This document shows, piece after piece, positions 7,051 to 14,736 of a stretch of DNA of 26,876 nt; the first letter of the stretch is position 1, and each line of letters starts with the position of its first letter. The notes beneath the pieces were generated by a model. That model made no database searches. It was not told the origin of the DNA and saw only the letters and a program-made list of their open reading frames with translations. The translations under genes and the position numbers were made by a program. The stretch is from NCBI RefSeq assembly GCF_937981295.1, contig NZ_CALJPC010000051.1, forward strand, positions 1-26,876, read 5' to 3'. Source of the stretch: an uncultured Campylobacter sp. (GTDB lineage Bacteria > Campylobacterota > Campylobacteria > Campylobacterales > Campylobacteraceae).

Positions 7051-8058
7051 TTATCTTTCGACCTTGTTGCTTAATAGAGTCGCGATGAAGCGTGTTTTGT
7101 CATTTGAGGCAAGCGCGATTTGCAAGCTCATCGTAAGCGGTACAGCCAAAAATAGCCCGCCGATACCAAGCACGAAGCCCCACAGCAGCAGCCCCGCAAG
7201 CACGCTGATTGTTGAAAGCCCAAGCCCTTGCCCTAAAAATCGTGGCTCGATGATATTTCCGATCGCTACGTTTACGACTAAATAGATTGCGATAGTCCAG
7301 ATGCTAGAGCTTATATCCATCGTAGCTAATGTCACGAAAAGCGTCGGAAAGACCGCTACGATCGAGCCAATGGTGGGGATGAAATTTAGCACGAAAGCTA
7401 AAATCCCCCACAGCGCGGCATATGGGACGCCAAGAGCCCACAGCCCAAGCCCGATGAGCGCACCGGTGCAAGCTGAAGCGATAGTTTTGATTAGCAGATA
7501 TTTTTTGAGGCTGGAGGCGAATTTCTTCACAAAAGTGTGCGTAGCGCGGCTACTTTGCGAAAAATAGCGGATTTTCTCGTCGATCACGGAGCTTTCAAAG
7601 ACCATAAATGAAACCATTATAAAAATGAAAAATCCCGTCGAGACTATCGAGCCTGTTTTGCGCAGTAGCGCAGATAGCTGTGCGGCGGCTTCGCTCGGAT
7701 CGATGCCCAGGCTTGCGGCGTTAAGCTCTATGCCGAATCGAGAGAGCTTCGCACTCACGCCTCCTAGCACCTCTTCAAATTTTGCTTGCAGCTCGGGTAG
7801 GCGCGCTGAAAATTCCTTGATCGCATCAAAGATGACTGCGCCGAAAAACACTATAATCGCTACGAAAGCAAAAGTGATGATGAGGAAGCTAAAAACACGC
7901 CCGACGCGGATCTTTTGGACATAAAGCACCAGCGGCGAGACGAGCACCGTGATGAAAATAGCTAGCAAAAATGGCACGACGATAGCCTGTGCGGCTTTAA
8001 GACCAGCCAGGATGATTACGACGCAAGCAACCGACATCAAGGACATTTGAAGCTTCAA
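7051..8058 (-). CDS. AI-2E family transporter (PerM-type membrane protein)
   Basis: A polytopic inner-membrane protein of the TqsA/YhhQ-like AI-2E exporter family, whose members transport quite different small molecules, so the substrate is unknown. About eight membrane segments are visible: two close ones at the N-terminus, one after a short loop, a large amphipathic region (about 85-145), and a C-terminal group including LVVNVAIGNIIEPRFLGQGLGLSTISVLAGLLLWGFVLGIGG. The PRFLGQGLGLS region is the family hallmark. I start it at the TTG at 8058 because AGGAG lies five bases upstream. An in-frame ATG at 8079 would add seven residues but has no ribosome-binding site. It is single-gene in appearance. 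Confidence 0.85.
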   Translation of the reverse strand: MKLQMSLMSVACVVIILAGLKAAQAIVVPFLLAIFITVLVSPLVLYVQKIRVGRVFSFLIITFAFVAIIVFFGAVIFDAIKEFSARLPELQAKFEEVLGGVSAKLSRFGIELNAASLGIDPSEAAAQLSALLRKTGSIVSTGFFIFIMVSFMVFESSVIDEKIRYFSQSSRATHTFVKKFASSLKKYLLIKTIASACTGALIGLGLWALGVPYAALWGILAFVLNFIPTIGSIVAVFPTLFVTLATMDISSSIWTIAIYLVVNVAIGNIIEPRFLGQGLGLSTISVLAGLLLWGFVLGIGGLFLAVPLTMSLQIALASNDKTRFIATLLSNKVER

Positions 8059-8159
8059 AGATTCTCCTAAATTTGACATTTTCGCAGAGCTTTTACGCGA
8101 AATTTTGATGAAAGGATTTTAACTAAAATTCTATAAATTTATAACTAAAATTTTATATA

Positions 8160-8735
8160 TTATTTCTTATCCCATAAATTCAGTTCACTTTGAATTTCTG
8201 TCTTTATATAATAAAAATTTTCTGTAATACCTGCAAATTTTGCCAATATTTTTGTCTCATCGGAAGAGCTTAAATGTACTGGAAATGATTTTACTCCATT
8301 AGAAAGCAGCCAAATAGTATGTGTTATTCCGTCAGAAAATGAACAAGCGTATTTTGTTTCTTTCACATATTTCTTTTTAAAAAACGGAATACATCTTGCT
8401 TTTATTGGTACATAATACTCATCAGAATAACAACAAACTCTAGCCAATGGCACAGGATTACCAAGACCCTGTTTAAAGCCCTCTTCTGCCCAACTATATT
8501 TGTAATCGTTTCGCCAACCATCTTCCGTTTTATTGCTTATTTCTTTATCTACATCAATTTTACTATTACGCCATAATTCTAAGAATTTTATGCTATCAAC
8601 AAACGCAATATCTCCAGTGTTATTTGTAAATGGGTGGCACATATATACAGATTTTTGGTTTTTAATTTTTAATTCAAAAACAACACGTTTTTCTTCAATT
8701 ATAATATTTATACCGGGAAAACGTTCAAGCTTCAT
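8160..8735 (-). CDS. AT-rich orphan gene, possibly of the plasmid fertility-inhibition-factor-like family
   Basis: A 191-residue cytoplasmic protein with markedly more A+T than its neighbours and Lys/Asn/Ile-rich codon use, suggesting recent acquisition. The segments NPVPLARV, FSDGITHTIWLLSNGVKSFPVHLSS and FLELWRN resemble, from memory, proteins labelled plasmid fertility inhibition factor family; such genes often sit beside mobile elements or toxin loci. I cannot confirm this without a search. The start at 8735 has GGAG six bases upstream; a TTG four codons earlier lacks a site. It lies 37 bases downstream of the PP-loop gene. No mobility gene is nearby. Confidence 0.6.
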   Translation of the reverse strand: MKLERFPGINIIIEEKRVVFELKIKNQKSVYMCHPFTNNTGDIAFVDSIKFLELWRNSKIDVDKEISNKTEDGWRNDYKYSWAEEGFKQGLGNPVPLARVCCYSDEYYVPIKARCIPFFKKKYVKETKYACSFSDGITHTIWLLSNGVKSFPVHLSSSDETKILAKFAGITENFYYIKTEIQSELNLWDKK

Positions 8736-8772
8736 ATTGCACTCCAATCCCTATATTTATTGACATGGCTTA

Positions 8773-9756
8773 TCATACAAAATACTCGCGCGCAGCATCC
8801 TTGCTCTCAAACGGGCTTGCGCTCAGCTCGCTGCCATCTATGAGCAGGGCGTAGCGGCGAGCGGCGTCCGTTTTGGCGTATGTTAGCGCCAGCCTCGCCG
8901 CAAGCTCTCTATCCGCCTCGCTCGCGCCCCTGCTTAGCAGGCTTAGCGCGCCCACGACGCCATCTTTAAATTTTATCTCGCTAAATTTTGGATTTTGCAC
9001 TGCGGCAAGCTTTTTGTTGTCGCTCTCATCTCGCCCGATTATGAGCTTCGCGCCCTCAGGTAGGCGCAGATGGCGCCCGAATTTTAAAATTTCAGCGTCC
9101 GCGGGCGTTTCGATATTTTCAAATTTTACCGCATCCTTGATCCGCTCGCTGAAGCTCTGCACGGTCAGCAGACAGCCTCCCGCGGGCGTTTCGTAATCCT
9201 CAAAGCCAAACTCCGCCGCGAGCTGCATCTGCCTAGTGCGCCCGCGCCCGCTTATGTCAAGCAGCGCGCTCCTATCGACCCAGCCCTTGATCTCGGGCGT
9301 CGTGGGCGGCAGCAGCTTCGCGCACAGCGGACGCAGGATCAGCCCCTCCTCATCGCCGCTAAGCCCGCCGACCTGAGCCAGAGCCTGCGCGCGCTGGCTC
9401 ATCGGGCGCTGTCCGAGCACCTCGCCTGTGATGATGAAGCTCGCCCCTTCGCTTTGCAGCATCGCAAGTGCGGTCTTAAACATATATCCGTGGCAGTCGA
9501 TGCAGGGGTTGAAGTGCTTGCCGTAGCCGTATTTGGGCTCGAAAAGCACCTGCCGCAGATATTCGCTTCTGATATCAACGCTTTTAAAATTCGCTCCCGC
9601 GGCTGCGGCTCTGCGGCGCATGATCTCGCTCTTATCGTCCTTGCCGCTAAATCCGATATCCATATTCAGCGCGAGCACCTCGATGCCTTGCGAGACGATG
9701 AGTTTGACCGCGAGCATGGAATCAAGCCCGCCGCTAAAGAGCGCCAATGCCTTCAT
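8773..9756 (-). CDS. PP-loop ATPase, MnmA/ThiI-like tRNA-thiolation-type enzyme
   Basis: A 327-residue protein with an N-terminal adenylating PP-loop domain (SGGLDS at 8-13) and the cysteine motif NPCIDCH (C85, C88). A third cysteine sits in PAGGCLLT (C195). The arrangement resembles MnmA (TPNP...C) and the two-plus-one cysteines of sulfur-transfer enzymes of the ThiI/TtuA kind, which either form persulfide or hold an Fe-S cluster. The C-terminal part (about 205-327, with FGRHLRLPEGAKLIIGRDESDN) looks like an NFACT-R-type RNA-binding domain. A role in tRNA 2- or 4-thiouridine formation is likely but not proven. It starts after AAAGGAACGAA, 9 bases beyond the dnaG stop, so dnaG and this gene form an operon. 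Confidence 0.8.
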   Translation of the reverse strand: MKALALFSGGLDSMLAVKLIVSQGIEVLALNMDIGFSGKDDKSEIMRRRAAAAGANFKSVDIRSEYLRQVLFEPKYGYGKHFNPCIDCHGYMFKTALAMLQSEGASFIITGEVLGQRPMSQRAQALAQVGGLSGDEEGLILRPLCAKLLPPTTPEIKGWVDRSALLDISGRGRTRQMQLAAEFGFEDYETPAGGCLLTVQSFSERIKDAVKFENIETPADAEILKFGRHLRLPEGAKLIIGRDESDNKKLAAVQNPKFSEIKFKDGVVGALSLLSRGASEADRELAARLALTYAKTDAARRYALLIDGSELSASPFESKDAAREYFV

Positions 9757-9765
9757 TTCGTTCCT

Positions 9766-11928
9766 TTACTTGAGTTGATTGATCTTTTTTTGATACTCCA
9801 AGATCCGCTCGATCTTGTCGGGCGCGTCGGAGTTTTTGAGCTTTTGCATCAGATCTTGCAGGGCGTTGCGGCGTAAAATTTTGCACGCGTCGTTAAAAAG
9901 CGCCGCGCCGCCGATCGGCAAAATTTCATCGTCCAGCGCGAGCGCGCGCAGATTTTCAAGGGCTTCGCTTTCGGCGTTTTGGACATTTTGGGCATTTTGA
10001 GTGCTTTGAACATTTTGAGCGGCGGCTTCCCTCTTGCCTTGATTTGCGCAGATGCTTGAGCTCCGTCTCTCTCCGTTATTTGCACTCTCTTGCTTCTCGC
10101 CGCTGCTTGCGCCCTGCTGCGCGGAGGAGCCTTTTAAATTTACGGCGTCCGCAGAGCCCTGCCCGTTAAAATTTTGCTCGCTAGAATTCTCGCCGCTTTT
10201 TAAATTTGCGCTCTCCCTACGGATAAAATTTTCTCCCGCGCCGCCTGCGGTAAAATTTTCGCTCGCATTACTATCCGCATTGCCGCCCTTGCCCGCGATG
10301 AAATTTTTAAAATTCCCGCCGCTGCGAGCGAAAGCCAAAAACGCCTCGAAAATATCGCCGTGCATGCGAAAATCGCGCCGCTCCAAGCAACCGAGCCCGA
10401 GCTGTGCCATCTCGCCATCAAGCAGCATCGATTTTATGATCTGAAGTTCCGCGATCTCCTTGCGGCGCAGTAGCGTCCGCCCGCCCCTCGCCGAAGCCGC
10501 AGGCGGCGCAGAGCTTTCATAGCGCGCCGTGTTTTGCGTACGAATAAAATTTCCGCCGTTTAAACCCCCGCTCGCACCGCCCCTGCCGTCTGCGCCGCGC
10601 CCTCCGTAAGAGCCGAAATCGCGAAAGCCGAAGCTTCCGCTCTCATTAAAATTTCGCCCCTCAAAGCCCGCGCCGAAATTTTTACCGCCGTCGGCGAGGT
10701 TGAACGAGCCGGGCGAGACATTTAAAATTTGCGCCACTAGGCTCTGATAGGACTCGGCGAGCACGGGGCCGAGCGCTGCGGTAAATTCTTTGATCTCATT
10801 TAGCGCCGCTTCTTTTTGCACGGGGCGGGCGAGGTCGTATTTTTTAGCGATTCTTCGGATCAGAAACTCCCCGCTCTCCATGCCGCTAGCATAAATTTGC
10901 TCTAGCTCGCGCACCTTGCCCGCGACTATCATATCCGCAGGATCGGCGCCGCCGCCGATTATAGCGACACTTGAGTCGATCTTGTTCAGGCACAAAAGCC
11001 GCGCCGATTTTATCGCCGCATTGATGCCCGCAGCGTCGCCGTCGAAGCTAAGCACGACATTAAGCTCCGCGCGCTTTATAAGCGGCAGATGAGCGGGCGT
11101 CAACGCCGTGCCGAGCACCGCTACGGCGTTGTCGATGCCCGCTTGATGCAGCATGATGACGTCCATGTAGCCCTCGGTGATGATGAGGGTTTTTTTGGCG
11201 ATCGCGCTTTTTTTTGCAAGGTCAAATGCGTAGAAAATTTTAGATTTATCAAACAGCGCGCACTGCGGCGAATTGACGTATTTAGCGGGATTATCGCTTA
11301 TCGTGCGACCGCCGAAGCCCACGAGCTTGCTCGCGTGGTTGTAGATCGGAAAGGTGATGCGCTCGATGAAGCTAGCATAAAGCCCGCGCTCGTTTTGCTT
11401 CACTGCGCCCGCATTTAGCGCGTCTTGCGGCGGAATTTCTTCGTTTTGTAAAACCCTGATCGTCTGCGCGCTAGCTCCAGCGTAACCAAGGCCGAATTTG
11501 CGAATGCTCTGATCGCTCAGTCCGCGCTCGTGCAGGTATTTTACGGCGGCGGGGTTTTGATAAAGACAGCTTTGATAGTAGGCGTTTAAAATCCCGAGCA
11601 CCTTCTTCTCTTCGCTGCGCTCCTGGACTTTGGCGCCGGTGTATTGCAGCGCGAAATTATACATCCCCGCAAGCTTTTCGACCGCTTCAGGGAAGCTTAT
11701 CTTTTCGTAATCTTGGATAAATTTAATCGCGTTGCCGCCCGCCTTGCACGAAAAGCAGTGAAAAATTCCAAGCTTGGAGCTCACGCTCATGCTCGGGTGC
11801 GAATCGTCGTGAAAGGGGCAGACGCCCACGAAATTTGCGCCGCTGCGCTTAAGCGGGACATATTTTTCTACGACGTCTACGATATCTACGGTGGCCAGCA
11901 GATTTTCTATGCTTTCGTTTTTAATCAT
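9766..11928 (-). CDS. dnaG: DNA primase with two long low-complexity inserts
   Basis: Makes RNA primers at the replication fork. The zinc ribbon is C37, H40, C58, C61. The catalytic core includes ERITFPIYN (189-197) and the TOPRIM residues E252 in TEGYMDV and D296/D298 in SFDGDAAG. The C-terminal helicase-binding domain runs from about 488 to the end. At 720 residues it is longer than typical DnaG (about 550-610). The excess is a Gly/Asn/Phe-rich linker at about 411-485 and a second insert at about 536-655 that interrupts the helicase-binding domain (GGNF, ENF and QNVQ words). The core looks intact and the gene is presumably essential. The ATG has no Shine-Dalgarno site and lies right after a TATAAT box. 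Confidence 0.96.
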   Translation of the reverse strand: MIKNESIENLLATVDIVDVVEKYVPLKRSGANFVGVCPFHDDSHPSMSVSSKLGIFHCFSCKAGGNAIKFIQDYEKISFPEAVEKLAGMYNFALQYTGAKVQERSEEKKVLGILNAYYQSCLYQNPAAVKYLHERGLSDQSIRKFGLGYAGASAQTIRVLQNEEIPPQDALNAGAVKQNERGLYASFIERITFPIYNHASKLVGFGGRTISDNPAKYVNSPQCALFDKSKIFYAFDLAKKSAIAKKTLIITEGYMDVIMLHQAGIDNAVAVLGTALTPAHLPLIKRAELNVVLSFDGDAAGINAAIKSARLLCLNKIDSSVAIIGGGADPADMIVAGKVRELEQIYASGMESGEFLIRRIAKKYDLARPVQKEAALNEIKEFTAALGPVLAESYQSLVAQILNVSPGSFNLADGGKNFGAGFEGRNFNESGSFGFRDFGSYGGRGADGRGGASGGLNGGNFIRTQNTARYESSAPPAASARGGRTLLRRKEIAELQIIKSMLLDGEMAQLGLGCLERRDFRMHGDIFEAFLAFARSGGNFKNFIAGKGGNADSNASENFTAGGAGENFIRRESANLKSGENSSEQNFNGQGSADAVNLKGSSAQQGASSGEKQESANNGERRSSSICANQGKREAAAQNVQSTQNAQNVQNAESEALENLRALALDDEILPIGGAALFNDACKILRRNALQDLMQKLKNSDAPDKIERILEYQKKINQLK

Positions 11929-11935
11929 AAGCGAA

Positions 11936-11941
11936 ATTATA
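11936..11941 (-). promoter_or_regulatory. -10 box of dnaG, nearly touching the start codon
   Basis: On the minus strand the sequence reads GGGTATAATTTCGCTT then the ATG at 11928. With usual spacing transcription would begin at about 11929, giving a leaderless or nearly leaderless dnaG mRNA, consistent with the lack of a ribosome-binding site. Confidence 0.5.
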
Positions 11942-11950
11942 CCCGCACTT

Positions 11951-11959
11951 TGCTATAAT
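11951..11959 (+). promoter_or_regulatory. Extended -10 box for the TPR-rnhA operon
   Basis: TGCTATAAT matches the TGNTATAAT extended -10 typical of Campylobacter sigma-70 promoters. The inferred start is near 11966, upstream of GAGG and the TTG start at 11989. It lies only about a turn and a half from the opposite-facing dnaG -10. Confidence 0.6.
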
Positions 11960-11988
11960 TGCCCTTTATTTTTGCGACGAGGTTTGAT

Positions 11989-13014
11989 TTGGATAATTTT
12001 TTCTTAGACGATCGCGACCCGATTTTCGGGCTTATCATGCTGATAAGCATAATCTTGCTAGTGTCGATTCTAAGCTACATTTGGGGAGTTTTTTCTAAAA
12101 AAAACGAGAGGCAGAGTTTAGAGAATTTTATCAAAAAATTTGACACCCTAGACGCGCTTAGCACCGAGCACAGGCAGCTTTTAGCAAGCCCGCAAATCGA
12201 TATCCCTACGCTTGGAATTTTAGCTAGCTCTTTCGTCAAAAGCGGCGACTTCGAGCGCGCGATAGAAATTTATCTAATCGCGCTAGGCAAGGCTAGCGGC
12301 GGCGTGCAGAGGGAGTTTATCCTCACCAATCTCGGTATCGTATATTTCAAAGCGGGCTTTTTAGGGCGTGCCGAAGAGGTGTTTTTGCAGGCACTGAAGC
12401 TGCGCCCCAGAAACAAAGAGGCTCTTACGCATCTTACGGTGATTTATGAGCGGCTGAAGCGCTTTAATGAAGCGCTTGAGGTGCTTGACGCGCTGCGCGA
12501 ACAGGACACCGAAGTATATGCTCAAAGCCAGTTCGAGCGCGCGCAAATCATCGCAAACGACGCCAATACGCCGTTTAACAAGAAGATCGCTAAAATTTCA
12601 AAGCTAAACTTCAAAGGCGCGGGGCGGTTCTGCATGGAGCTTTTTATCAAAAACAAAGAGCCTATGGAGGGCTTTGACCGCTTCCCGCCGATCGAGCAGG
12701 CAATCGATCTGATCTATGATTTCCCTGCGGCGGTAAATACGCAGGATGCGGAGTACAATGCGCTTTTTTACGCGCTTGGAAAAAGCGATCAAAAGCCGCA
12801 GAGCGCGAGTAAAATTTTTGAGATCAACGCGCTTATGGCTATGAAAGACGCGGGCTTTGAGGACGCAGGGCTTAGCTTTAGCTACACCTGCGCGAAGTGC
12901 AAAAGCTCGGTGGGGCTCTTCTCACACCGCTGTCCGGTCTGCTACGAGCTAGGTAGCATGGAGATCAGAGCGCAAATTTCGGAGAAAACCGGTGAAATCG
13001 GTCAAACTTTTTAG
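11989..13014 (+). CDS. Membrane-anchored TPR protein with C-terminal zinc ribbon (LapB/YciM-like architecture)
   Basis: A 341-residue protein with one N-terminal membrane segment (about 11-33), TPR-type helical repeats (about 70-175, e.g. EFILTNLGIVYFKAGFLGRAEEVFLQALKLRP), and a C-terminal rubredoxin-like zinc ribbon (C301, C304, C315, C318). This is the layout of LapB/YciM, which in E. coli controls LPS synthesis through FtsH and LpxC. Whether the Campylobacter protein does the same is inference. I start it at TTG 11989 because GAGG lies six bases upstream; an earlier TTG at 11959 sits inside the promoter. Its end overlaps rnhA by 23 bases. The position between dnaG and rnhA matches Cj1637c. 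Confidence 0.85.
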   Translation: MDNFFLDDRDPIFGLIMLISIILLVSILSYIWGVFSKKNERQSLENFIKKFDTLDALSTEHRQLLASPQIDIPTLGILASSFVKSGDFERAIEIYLIALGKASGGVQREFILTNLGIVYFKAGFLGRAEEVFLQALKLRPRNKEALTHLTVIYERLKRFNEALEVLDALREQDTEVYAQSQFERAQIIANDANTPFNKKIAKISKLNFKGAGRFCMELFIKNKEPMEGFDRFPPIEQAIDLIYDFPAAVNTQDAEYNALFYALGKSDQKPQSASKIFEINALMAMKDAGFEDAGLSFSYTCAKCKSSVGLFSHRCPVCYELGSMEIRAQISEKTGEIGQTF

Positions 13015-13414
13015 CGACGGCAGCTGTCTCGGAAACCCAGGAGCAGGCGGTTGGGCTTACATACTGCAATACGGCGACGCGATAAAAAAGGCAAGCGGCG
13101 CAGAAGCGATGACTACCAATAATCAAATGGAGCTAACCGCCGCTATAATGGGACTTAGCGCGCTTAAGCAGCCCTGCCGCGTCGAGCTTTTTACCGATAG
13201 CGAATACGTCGTAAAGGCGATAAATTCCTGGCTCGCAAAGTGGGTCGTTACCGATTTTAAGGGCAAGAAAAACGCGGATCTGTGGCGCAGATACCTTGCG
13301 GCGGCGGCGACTCACGAGATCAAGGCCTCGTGGGTCAAGGGGCATGCGGGTCATCCGCAAAACGAGGAGTGCGACGCTATGGCTCGCGCGGCGGCGGAAG
13401 CGATAAAGGGTTGA
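12992..13414 (+). CDS. rnhA: Ribonuclease HI
   Basis: Degrades the RNA strand of RNA:DNA hybrids, removing primers and R-loops. The active-site residues D9 (FSDGSCLGNPG), E47 (NNQMELTA), D69 (FTDSEYV), H118 (VKGHAGH) and D128 are all present. The 140-residue length is typical. The start is a GTG with GGAG seven bases upstream, inside the end of the TPR gene, so the two are translationally coupled. It follows the primase cluster, in keeping with a replication role. Confidence 0.95.
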   Translation: MKSVKLFSDGSCLGNPGAGGWAYILQYGDAIKKASGAEAMTTNNQMELTAAIMGLSALKQPCRVELFTDSEYVVKAINSWLAKWVVTDFKGKKNADLWRRYLAAAATHEIKASWVKGHAGHPQNEECDAMARAAAEAIKG

Positions 13415-13821
13415 AATTCTACGGCGAAGCTCACGGTTATGCGGATTAAGCATGGATTTGCCCGCGTTTGCTTTGCACGCAGAGCCACTTCGGCGTAAAT
13501 TTTATCGCCCGAAGCCGGTTTTAGCGCATTCGTTCACGCAATCGAGCTTTGGCGGAAATTTCGTTAGCAGCGAGCAGGCTTTAGTGCGACTTATATTCTC
13601 GGCGGGTCTATTTTTAGTGCGGATTTCGTTTGCGACAAGTGAGCCTTATCGCGGTTTACGTTAGAATTGGCGGGCACGTTTAAATTTTATTCGCCGTATT
13701 AGTGCAAATTTAGCGCAGGTCCTGCACTCGTTCGTTCCGCTTGCACGGGTTTCCTTCGCACCAGGCGCCATTTGCATACGAGTTGCCGCGGATTTCATAG
13801 AATTTTATAAAAAGGTTGATA
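13415..13821 (+). other. Gene-free stretch between rnhA and rnc
   Basis: About 400 bases without a convincing gene. A 70-codon open frame at 13452-13664 has no ribosome-binding site and an arginine-rich composition with no family resemblance. The stretch contains several aaattt words. I see no clear terminator hairpin. Confidence 0.5.
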
Positions 13822-14736
13822 ATGCAAAATTTAGAAAAATTACAAGAAAAACTGGGCTATAAATTTAAAAATTTAACCCACCTCAAGATCGCTCTTACGC
13901 ACAAAAGCGCCAAAAACGGACACAACAACGAGAGGCTAGAATTTTTAGGCGATGCGGTGATGGATCTGATCGTGGGCGAGTATCTTTTCAAAAAATTTAG
14001 CAGCGACGAGGGCGATCTGAGCAAGCTGCGCGCCGCACTCGTGAACGAAAGCAGCTTTTCTAAATTTGCAAAATTTTTGGGCATCGGCGAGAACCTTAAT
14101 ATGTCGCTGTCCGAGGAGCGCAACGGCGGGCGCGAGAAGCCATCGCTGCTTTCGGACGCCTTTGAGGCGATAATGGGCGCCGTCTATCTTGAGAGCGGGC
14201 TGCAAAACACGGCCCGCATCGCGACCGCAATCTTAGAAATCCTCTATCCGCGCATCAGCTTTAACGAGCTCGTTAAAGACTACAAAACCGCGCTGCAAGA
14301 GCTCACGCAGGCAAAATTCGGCGTCACGCCCGAATATGTCCTTTTGGGCTCGAGCGGCCCCGATCACAAAAAAAGCTTCGAAATGGCGGCGCTTGTTGGC
14401 GGCAGGCGGCTCTCATCCGCCGTGGGAGCGAGCAAAAAAGAGGCCGAGCAAAAATGCGCGCAAATTGCGCTCGAGCTTTTACAAAGCAGCGCCTCACACG
14501 GCACTAGCGCGACAAATAGCGAGCAAACAGCATGCGATAGCGAAGCACAAAGCCGCGCGAACTGCGCTCAGGACGACAAAAAAGGCTCACAAGGCAGCAG
14601 CGGACGAGCGCGGGGCAGCGCAAAGAGCGATCGCGCCGGCACATCGGGCGGCACGCCGAGCGCTAAAAAAAGCAATGAGCGAAGCGGGCGTGATACGGAT
14701 AAACAAAGCAGCGGCGATCAAGGAGACGCGCTATGA
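13822..14736 (+). CDS. rnc: Ribonuclease III with an extra low-complexity C-terminal tail
   Basis: Cleaves double-stranded RNA in rRNA and mRNA processing. The signature NERLEFLGDAV is at 36-46 with catalytic E40 and D44, and the second acidic pair D112 and E115 is in SDAFEAIMGA. A double-stranded RNA-binding domain covers about 150-222 (KKEAEQKCAQIALELL). Typical proteins end there; this one continues for about 80 residues rich in Ser, Gly, Ala, Lys and Arg (223-304). The tail is polar and probably disordered. The start at ATG 13822 has AAGG at proper spacing; a TTG two codons earlier is less likely. The stop overlaps the aroC start in ATGA. Confidence 0.94.
   Translation: MQNLEKLQEKLGYKFKNLTHLKIALTHKSAKNGHNNERLEFLGDAVMDLIVGEYLFKKFSSDEGDLSKLRAALVNESSFSKFAKFLGIGENLNMSLSEERNGGREKPSLLSDAFEAIMGAVYLESGLQNTARIATAILEILYPRISFNELVKDYKTALQELTQAKFGVTPEYVLLGSSGPDHKKSFEMAALVGGRRLSSAVGASKKEAEQKCAQIALELLQSSASHGTSATNSEQTACDSEAQSRANCAQDDKKGSQGSSGRARGSAKSDRAGTSGGTPSAKKSNERSGRDTDKQSSGDQGDAL

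Noticed and set aside
11959..11988. Upstream TTG start for the TPR gene
   Set aside because: It overlaps the -10 box and would lie upstream of the inferred transcription start; the TTG at 11989 has GAGG at correct spacing.
13452..13664. 70-codon open frame between rnhA and rnc
   Set aside because: No ribosome-binding site and no recognisable features; it looks like a chance frame in GC-containing spacer DNA.
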